The notes beneath the pieces are model-generated. The model was not told where the DNA came from. It searched no databases and saw only the letters and a list, made by a program, of their open reading frames with translations. DNA of 8,182 bases, taken from positions 1 through 8,182 of the forward strand of contig DAIEQM010000028.1 in NCBI GenBank assembly GCA_027347685.1. Reading direction: 5' to 3'. The stretch comes from UBA5941 sp021824385 (GTDB lineage Bacteria; Patescibacteriota; Microgenomatia; UBA8517). The translations under genes were made by a program, and so were the position numbers. Numbering within the stretch: the first letter of the stretch is position 1; each line of letters starts with the position of its first letter. Below, one piece after another: positions 3,868 through 8,182 of this stretch.

Positions 3868-3882
3868 GTAAGTGTATATAAT
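3853..3882 (+). promoter_or_regulatory. Promoter of the SCEGH protein gene, overlapping the rplS promoter
   Basis: ATTACA (3853-3858, 4 of 6 consensus) and TATAAT (3877-3882) are 18 nt apart. The consensus -10 directly touches the ATG at 3883, so transcription should begin inside that codon or just past it. This points to the second in-frame ATG at 3892 as the true start. Confidence 0.65.
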
Positions 3883-3891
3883 ATGAAAATT

Positions 3892-4482
3892 ATGCATTTT
3901 GAAACTAAAGCTGACATGTTCCAGAAGATGAAGCGCAAGCTCAAAAGAACGGGAGACCGCCTCGGACGTCCGATTGATGAGGGCATTTTTGATGTCGTTT
4001 TGTATTTAAATCTTTTGGGGATAGAAACAGAAGCTTCCTGTGAGGGCCATCTTGATCATGGGGTCGCGGCGCCGTGGATTGATTTTGTACCGCCTACAAC
4101 TGCACTCTACCGTAAGTTACAAAAAAAAGCAGATGTTCAATATGAATCGATCCGTGCGGCGGTAGAAGAGGGTGACACTCAGGGACACATTCAAACGCTT
4201 CAGATGGCACATGGTGAGACAATGGAGCGTATTTCAATACTGCTAAAGCAGAGCATTCAGCCGGTCATGAAACTTCTTAGCGAATTTTATACACAGCACA
4301 GGTGTAATTATGAGTACATGTTAACGTTTCGAAATGCATGGCAGTTTGCACGACTCACCAACGTTGGTGAAATGTTTCAAGATATCCGTGATAAAAATGA
4401 GCAAAAGAAGCATCTCATCCATTATCAAAAAGAGATGCAAGAGTTCATGTCGTTTTTAAGAATGAAGTGGGAAGGAAATTAA
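3892..4482 (+). CDS. Uncharacterised protein with an SCEGHLDHG motif, 196 aa
   Basis: This is the only plus-strand gene and I do not recognise a named family. From the ATG at 3892 it has 196 residues. A basic N-terminus (KMKRKLKR, 12-19) leads to a short conserved-looking core, VVLYLNLLGIETEASCEGHLDHGVAAPWIDF (35-65). Its Cys50, His53 and His56 could bind a metal or form an active site; this is inference. The rest (about 70-196) is helical and charged with no membrane segment or signal peptide, and could be partly coiled coil. The upstream ATG at 3883 adds three residues but abuts a perfect TATAAT -10, so a transcript would probably start too late to include it. There is no Shine-Dalgarno site. 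The gene converges on dnaE, and their stop codons overlap. Confidence 0.85.
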   Translation: MHFETKADMFQKMKRKLKRTGDRLGRPIDEGIFDVVLYLNLLGIETEASCEGHLDHGVAAPWIDFVPPTTALYRKLQKKADVQYESIRAAVEEGDTQGHIQTLQMAHGETMERISILLKQSIQPVMKLLSEFYTQHRCNYEYMLTFRNAWQFARLTNVGEMFQDIRDKNEQKKHLIHYQKEMQEFMSFLRMKWEGN

Positions 4483-7400
4483 TTCAAGTCGTTTTTATTG
4501 CTTACACTCAGTAAAAGTGCAATTTTTCGCGAAAGTTCCTGATTCCAGGATATCGTAAAAGGAATTTCTATCTGTTGATTTGTACCATCAAACAAGAGAG
4601 TTGCTTTCTGACTGCCTTTGTTTTCTTGCAACAACTCCTTTAATGCCTTGAGCTTGTGTGGTTCTGTTCCATGCGGAATTGAAATTTTAAGCTCTCCTCC
4701 TTTTCCCTTAATCATTTCCACGGTTTCAATAGAATCGGCAAGCATATTTACCGCTTCATCGCGTAGTTCAATTTTTCCGGTTATCAAAATTGGCCGTTGC
4801 TCGACCCAGAGCTCCTTAGTTTGAGCGTAGAGTTTTGGAAATACTACGACATCTAAGCTTCCCGTGCCGTCGGTGATTTTGGCAAAGGCCATTTCTGCTG
4901 ATGACTTTCGAGTTACCACCATGCGCACCTCAGAAATAATGCAGGCAATTTTGGCGGGTTCCCGTGGATAGTCGTCGGGCGTGATTTGTGAAATTGAATG
5001 TGATTTGTAAGGCAAAATTTCAGAAATAAGCTGAGAAACAGCAGGAGCACTCAACGAAAATCCCATCAATTCCCGCTCAAGCCCTATGAGCACATCTTCA
5101 GAAAATTCAGGTTTGTCCGCAAGCGTGTGGGTAATAACCGGTGCTGTGAGCTTTTTTTCTGCTTCTTCCTCAAAAAACAATCCTTGCTGGTCGCTGTTAT
5201 CAACAGGCTTAACCTTTGCCCTCACGGCGTCAATACTTTCAAGTAAGCTCGCTCGGTTTCCAAAGGCACCCATAGCACCCACCTTGATAAGGCTCTCAAG
5301 AACGCGCTTGTTTACCCGTCTGCCGTCTACGCGCTGGCAAAAATCAACAAATGAACTAAATGGTCCATCTTCTCTGGCCTCTATAATAGCGTCAATTGCA
5401 GCATGTCCAACGTTTTTAACGGCAGAGAAACCAAACAAAATACCTCGTCCACCCAAGGATTCGGCTACATCGGTTACATGGAACCCAACTTGGCTTTTGT
5501 TGATATCAGGCGGAAGAATAGTTATTCCCATTCGGTTGCATTCGTTGATGGCTTCAGTGATTTTGTCGAGATCTCCACTTTCAGCACTCATCAGAGCCGT
5601 CATATATTCAACGGGGTAGTTTGCCTTCATGTAGGCCGTTTGATACGAGACCATTCCATAACTTGCCGCATGCGCTTTGTTAAATCCGTATGATTGAAAC
5701 GGTTCAAAGAGTTTCCACAGTGTTTCTGCAAATTCTGCAGTCTGCCCGTTGGCTACAATTCCAGAGGTGAATTTATCTTTTTGTGCGGCCATTTCTTCAG
5801 GAATTTTCTTTCCGACGGCTTTTCTAAATTTATCGGCTTCCTCCCAGCTGTATCCTGCCAGATCTATTGCACAAAACAAAAGGTCATCTTGGTACACAAT
5901 CAGGCCGTAAGAAGCACCTAAAAACTTTTTCATTCGGGGGTCTAGATAATGCACCAAGTTTGGATTATTTTTACGCGCAATATACTCAGGAATAACTGCC
6001 ATAGGTCCGGGTCGATATAAGGCTACCATCGCCATCAAGTCTTCGATTTTGTTTGGCTTCAAATCAATAACGTATTTCGTCATTCCTCCACTGGCAAGTT
6101 GAAAAACACCCATGGTTTCTCCTCGAGCAAGCATTTCAAATGTTTTGGTGTCATCAAGAGGAATTTTTCGCAAGTCAATTTTGATGTCATGAATTTCTTT
6201 TACAATTTCAACGGCAGCTCCCAAAATCGACAAATTACGAATTCCCAAGATATCAAACTTAATTAACCCAACATCTTCTGACGCATGCATTTCGTACTGG
6301 GTAATAATTTTCCCTTCCTTGGTATCTTTCATGATCGGGGTGAAATTGGTAATTTCTTCTGGTGCAATTACGACTCCTGCTGCATGAACTGATAAGTGCC
6401 GTGCACTACCCTCCAATTGATGAGCTAAATCGAGAATTTTCTTGGCGTCACGATCAGAGTCATACAGAGCTTTCAGTTCTGGACTTGTTTCAAGTGCCTT
6501 CGGAATATTAATAGGAAATCCTTGCTTTGGAGGAGGAATGAGCTTACTAATTTTGTCACCAATTGCATACTCGTAGCCCAAAACTCGTGCAACGTCGCGA
6601 GCAGCCGCGCGTGCAAGCATACGCCCAAAGGTACAAATTTGTGCAACTTTCTCATGGCCGTAGGTATTTGCCATATACGCAATAACGTCATCTCGCCTAT
6701 TATCAGCTACGTCAAAGTCAATATCAGGCGGAGTTGGACGGTATGGATTTAGGAAGCGTTCAAACGGTAAGTAGTATCGAATCGGGTCAACCGTCGTAAT
6801 TCCTAAAATATACGAGGTAATACTTCCAGCAGCCGACCCACGAGTATTTGTAATAATTCCGGTTTCATTGGCCCAGTTCATCATACTCATAACGATTAGA
6901 AAGTATGGTGCATATCCTTTTTGAATAATAATCCCCAGCTCATACTCAAGCCGTTCCTTTATTTCATCGGTCACCGTTTCATATCGTTCAGGCATACGTG
7001 CATACGAAAGCTCTCGTAAATAATCTTCTGCCGTTTTCTGGTCTGGCACTTCATATTTTGGAAAGAACCATTTTCCGAGAGTCGAAATTTCAAGGTTACA
7101 TTTTTCGGCCAACGTTACGGTGTTACTAATTGCTTCAGGTAAATCGGGGAATAAATCTTTCATCTCTTGGGCTGACTTTACATAGTAATTCGGGCAGTCT
7201 ATAAAGCGAATACGTTTAGTGTCAGAGACTTGCTTTCCGGTTGCCACACACACCAACGCGTCTTGGGCGTTTGCATCTTCTTTATTTAAATAATGCGAGT
7301 CGTTTGTTGCCACTATTGGTACTCCAAATTCACGAGATAAGGTAATGACTCCTTCTTTTATGGTTTTCTCCATATTAGACATCTTGGTAAGTTCTGCTTT

Positions 7401-7976
7401 AATTTCTGCGTTTGGAGCAGCATCTATAAACTTTGCATACTCATGGTTTTGTACTTCTAAATAATAATTTTCTCCAAACACATCCAAAAACCACTGCACC
7501 GTTTTGCGGGCTTCGTCCATGTTGTTATCGACTATTTTTTCAGCAAGCTCTCCTGCCGGGCACGCAGATGTACAAATAATTCCTTTGGCATATTTCGCCA
7601 ACGTTGGCCTGTCAATGCGTGGTCTATAATAGTAGCCTTCGAGCCACGCTATGGAGCTAATTTTCATCAGGTTTTTGTATCCTTCTTCATCTTTGGCAAG
7701 AAGAAGTAAATGGTGAATCTGGCGTTCTTCTTTGCCTTCACGTTTGGTGTGATCAAAGGGAGTTGTATATGCTTCCATGCCAATGATTGGTTTAACCCCT
7801 TCTTTAAGGCCCATTTTATAAAACTCAATAGCGCCATACATGGCACCATGGTCGGTCAAGGCCACTGTGTCTTGGCCGAGTTCTTTCACTCGGTTCATGA
7901 GCTTTTTTATATTCGTTAGCCCATCGAGGAGTGAATATTCTGTGTGAAGATGAATGTGTACAAATTCCCCTGACAT
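4479..7976 (-). CDS. dnaE: DNA polymerase III alpha subunit (DnaE), replicative polymerase
   Basis: A full-length DnaE of 1165 residues from the ATG at 7974-7976. The N-terminal PHP domain keeps its metal-site motifs: HIHLHTEYSLLDG (7-19), TDHG (41-44), GMEAY (66-70) and NDSHYL (225-230), so PHP nuclease activity may be retained. The C-family palm follows: TRGSAAGS (378-385), PDIDFD (417-422, catalytic Asp420 and Asp422), SVHAAGVVIAPE (529-540) and IKFDILGIRNLS (572-583, third Asp575). Fingers and tandem helix-hairpin-helix region follow, with QSYGFNKAHAASYG (761-774) and FSAVKNVG (850-857). QQGLFFE (930-936) looks like the beta-clamp binding motif. An OB fold (about 1008-1085) and a short C-terminal domain complete it. 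A preceding in-frame TTG is less likely as start. The ATG overlaps the DUF192 stop (TGATG), and TACAAT lies 6 nt upstream. Confidence 0.98.
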   Translation of the reverse strand: MSGEFVHIHLHTEYSLLDGLTNIKKLMNRVKELGQDTVALTDHGAMYGAIEFYKMGLKEGVKPIIGMEAYTTPFDHTKREGKEERQIHHLLLLAKDEEGYKNLMKISSIAWLEGYYYRPRIDRPTLAKYAKGIICTSACPAGELAEKIVDNNMDEARKTVQWFLDVFGENYYLEVQNHEYAKFIDAAPNAEIKAELTKMSNMEKTIKEGVITLSREFGVPIVATNDSHYLNKEDANAQDALVCVATGKQVSDTKRIRFIDCPNYYVKSAQEMKDLFPDLPEAISNTVTLAEKCNLEISTLGKWFFPKYEVPDQKTAEDYLRELSYARMPERYETVTDEIKERLEYELGIIIQKGYAPYFLIVMSMMNWANETGIITNTRGSAAGSITSYILGITTVDPIRYYLPFERFLNPYRPTPPDIDFDVADNRRDDVIAYMANTYGHEKVAQICTFGRMLARAAARDVARVLGYEYAIGDKISKLIPPPKQGFPINIPKALETSPELKALYDSDRDAKKILDLAHQLEGSARHLSVHAAGVVIAPEEITNFTPIMKDTKEGKIITQYEMHASEDVGLIKFDILGIRNLSILGAAVEIVKEIHDIKIDLRKIPLDDTKTFEMLARGETMGVFQLASGGMTKYVIDLKPNKIEDLMAMVALYRPGPMAVIPEYIARKNNPNLVHYLDPRMKKFLGASYGLIVYQDDLLFCAIDLAGYSWEEADKFRKAVGKKIPEEMAAQKDKFTSGIVANGQTAEFAETLWKLFEPFQSYGFNKAHAASYGMVSYQTAYMKANYPVEYMTALMSAESGDLDKITEAINECNRMGITILPPDINKSQVGFHVTDVAESLGGRGILFGFSAVKNVGHAAIDAIIEAREDGPFSSFVDFCQRVDGRRVNKRVLESLIKVGAMGAFGNRASLLESIDAVRAKVKPVDNSDQQGLFFEEEAEKKLTAPVITHTLADKPEFSEDVLIGLERELMGFSLSAPAVSQLISEILPYKSHSISQITPDDYPREPAKIACIISEVRMVVTRKSSAEMAFAKITDGTGSLDVVVFPKLYAQTKELWVEQRPILITGKIELRDEAVNMLADSIETVEMIKGKGGELKISIPHGTEPHKLKALKELLQENKGSQKATLLFDGTNQQIEIPFTISWNQELSRKIALLLSVSNKNDLN

Positions 7977-8182
7977 CAAGGTATTGTAACACTGTCGCCA
8001 ACTACAATTTGATGAGAATCTACAAACCCTGCGTTCACTTCAAGAACATAATCAACGGGATCATTCGGCACAATCAGAGATAATTTGTAGTCGGGGGTTC
8101 CAGGAGCTGGTGCGGGAACATTTTTATTGAGCTGGCTTACTTTTCCGTCTCGAATCCAAATAAAATCAAGCGCAATAAGCAT
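7976..8182 (-). CDS. DUF192 family protein, C-terminal part, 5' end outside the window
   Basis: The visible 68 residues match the C-terminal half of the DUF192 family: ML(I)ALDFIWIRDGKV (1-15), then NVPAPAPGTP, then VDYVLEVNAGFVDSHQIVVGDSV (43-65). Family members are small secreted or lipid-anchored beta-barrel-like proteins, usually with an N-terminal signal or lipoprotein peptide; that part lies upstream of base 8182, so localisation cannot be judged. The first Met in view is inside the conserved 'ML.PLDIIWI' strand and is not the start. The biochemical function of the family is not established. The TGA stop overlaps the dnaE ATG by one base, so the two genes may be translationally coupled. 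Confidence 0.88.
   Translation of the reverse strand: MLIALDFIWIRDGKVSQLNKNVPAPAPGTPDYKLSLIVPNDPVDYVLEVNAGFVDSHQIVVGDSVTIP
7983..7991 (-). promoter_or_regulatory. Extended -10 promoter of dnaE inside the DUF192 gene
   Basis: Reverse-strand TGTTACAAT is a TGn extended -10 with TACAAT at 7983-7988. Only 6 nt separate it from the dnaE ATG. No good -35 is visible, which is usual for extended -10 promoters. It could give a leaderless dnaE mRNA independent of the upstream gene. Confidence 0.5.

Noticed and set aside
5086..5619. Plus-strand open frame of 177 codons
   Set aside because: It is antisense to dnaE, which is continuous and fully conserved; Ser/Ala/Ile-rich composition is typical of an antisense shadow.

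Overview
The window looks like a compact piece of a small bacterial chromosome, most likely from the candidate phyla radiation (Patescibacteria, Parcubacteria-like). This lineage call is an inference. It rests on the short, diverged HolA-like protein, the archaeal/phage-type mini-metallopeptidase beside ruvC, the near absence of Shine-Dalgarno sites before housekeeping genes, and the tight packing. TGA is used as a stop (61-aa gene, DUF192 gene), so the standard bacterial code applies. Almost everything lies on the minus strand; the only plus-strand gene is an uncharacterised protein starting at 3892.

Layout, right to left in the direction of most transcription. The 3' end of a DUF192 gene (7976-8182) overlaps the start of dnaE (4479-7976), the replicative polymerase alpha subunit. 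dnaE converges tail to tail on a 196-aa 'SCEGH' protein gene (3892-4482), with the two stop codons sharing bases. That gene is divergent from rplS (ribosomal protein L19, 3338-3826), and their promoters lie back to back. Next come an anomalous tRNA-like gene (3224-3293) whose anticodon arm closes on a 4-nt loop, about 200 nt of strongly structured non-coding DNA, and tRNA-Cys(GCA) (2954-3024). ruvC (2308-2835) and a small HELAH metallopeptidase (1869-2279) follow. Three tiny membrane-protein genes (47, 61 and 78 aa; 1070-1824) come next, then a HolA-like delta subunit (345-1004) and the 5' part of a phosphomannomutase/phosphoglucomutase gene (1-335).

Two expression styles stand out. The three tiny membrane-protein genes have strong Shine-Dalgarno sites, and two of their upstream regions carry near-perfect sigma-70 promoters (TTGACA-N17-TATAAT and TGGACA-N17-TATAAT). 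The conserved genes (dnaE, holA-like, ruvC, metallopeptidase, rplS, SCEGH gene) have no recognisable Shine-Dalgarno site. Each instead has a -10-like hexamer (TATACT, TACAAT or TATAAT) only 6-11 nt before the ATG, which predicts leaderless or almost leaderless mRNAs.

Functionally the window is housekeeping: replication (DnaE, HolA-like), recombination (RuvC), translation (L19, tRNA-Cys) and sugar-phosphate metabolism (phosphohexomutase). The items that do not fit ordinary annotation are the tRNA-like gene with a shortened anticodon arm, the structured RNA region after it, the leaderless pattern and the SCEGH protein. I saw no mobile element, CRISPR array or origin.
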